From the NCBI GenBank assembly GCA_029881615.1, contig JAOUMF010000065.1:1-8164 (forward strand): a stretch of DNA of 8,164 nucleotides. Direction: 5' to 3'. The stretch is from Alphaproteobacteria bacterium. Its GTDB lineage: Bacteria > Pseudomonadota > Alphaproteobacteria > UBA8366 > JADFVY01. The notes below the pieces were generated by a model. It ran no database searches. It was not told where the DNA came from and saw only the letters and a list, made by a program, of their open reading frames with translations. Position 1 is the stretch's first letter. Each line of letters starts with the position of its first letter. Shown in pieces: positions 7,923-8,164 of this stretch. The translations under genes and the position numbers were made by a program.

Positions 7923-8164
7923 TCAGAAATTCACCTGGTCGCCGCCCTTCAGGGTCAGGATTTCGCGGGCCTCGTCGGGGGTCGCGACTTCCAGCCCCAG
8001 CCCTTCGATGATCTTGCGGGCCAGTTTCACCTGGTCGGCGTTGGATTTGGCCAGCACGCCGCGCCCGGCCCAGATGCTGTCTTCCAGCCCGACGCGCACA
8101 TTGCCACCCATCGATGCGGCCTGTGCCGCCACGCGCAGCTGCGCCGCGCCCGCGCCCAGAACCG
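7923..8164 (-). CDS. BKACE (DUF849, 3-keto-5-aminohexanoate cleavage enzyme) family protein, C-terminal part (5' end outside window)
   Basis: These are the last 79 or so codons of a gene entering from the right; the frame is open to the window edge. The block AAQAASMGGNVRVGLEDS, then GVLAKSNADQVKLARKIIEGLG and ATPDEAREIL, is the characteristic C-terminal end of beta-keto acid cleavage enzymes, which react a beta-keto acid with acetyl-CoA to give acetoacetate and a new acyl-CoA in a Zn-dependent TIM barrel. The segment before it (GAGAAQLRVAAQAA) is also typical. The zinc ligands and substrate-determining residues lie outside the window, so the substrate cannot be judged. It is convergent with ligJ and thus not part of that operon. 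A GTG at 8130-8132 is an internal codon, not the start. Confidence 0.88.
   Translation of the reverse strand, partial: VLGAGAAQLRVAAQAASMGGNVRVGLEDSIWAGRGVLAKSNADQVKLARKIIEGLGLEVATPDEAREILTLKGGDQVNF

Overview
The window is high-GC (codon third positions are mostly G or C) and densely coded. Its gene content suits a metabolically versatile alphaproteobacterium: PreA, a GTP-type PEP carboxykinase, LigK/LigJ, a BKACE-type protein, and a small Cys-rich protein that I recall from alphaproteobacteria. The taxonomic placement is inference. I see no mobile element, tRNA, rRNA or CRISPR array.

Left part (1-3671). The 3' end of preA (dihydropyrimidine dehydrogenase iron-sulfur subunit) enters from the left edge. 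It meets a minus-strand group convergently across a hairpin at 430-461. Read from its 5' end, that group is pckG (GTP-dependent PEP carboxykinase, GTG start at 3671), a 105-aa cysteine-rich conserved protein of unknown function, and, after a 75-bp gap, a 313-aa protein of the 4,5-dihydroxyphthalate decarboxylase / NMT1-like periplasmic-binding-fold family.

Middle (3672-4020). A 349-bp intergenic region separates pckG from a plus-strand operon and must serve both directions. It contains three related GGWAACCAA-type repeats, a 7-bp inverted repeat, and an 11-bp all-G/C inverted repeat overlapping a 14-bp perfect palindrome.

Right part (4021-7889). Four plus-strand genes are packed with gaps or overlaps of at most 4 bp: a zinc-type medium-chain alcohol dehydrogenase (TTG start), a COG0523/CobW GTPase metallochaperone with a His-rich loop (GTG start), ligK/galC (4-carboxy-4-hydroxy-2-oxoadipate aldolase, RraA fold) and ligJ (4-oxalomesaconate hydratase). 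LigJ and LigK carry out the last two steps of protocatechuate 4,5-cleavage and gallate degradation, ending in pyruvate plus oxaloacetate. PEP carboxykinase next door converts oxaloacetate to PEP, so the divergent pair makes metabolic sense for growth on aromatic acids. The ring-cleavage and upper-pathway genes (ligAB, ligC, ligI) are not in this window.

Right edge. A short GC-rich hairpin at 7889-7911 separates ligJ from a convergent minus-strand gene of the BKACE (DUF849, beta-keto acid cleavage) family, whose 5' end lies outside the window.

The most interesting system here is the dehydrogenase-CobW-LigK-LigJ operon: a metal-insertion GTPase sits among enzymes that need metal, beside an uncharacterised dehydrogenase with no assigned step in the known pathway.
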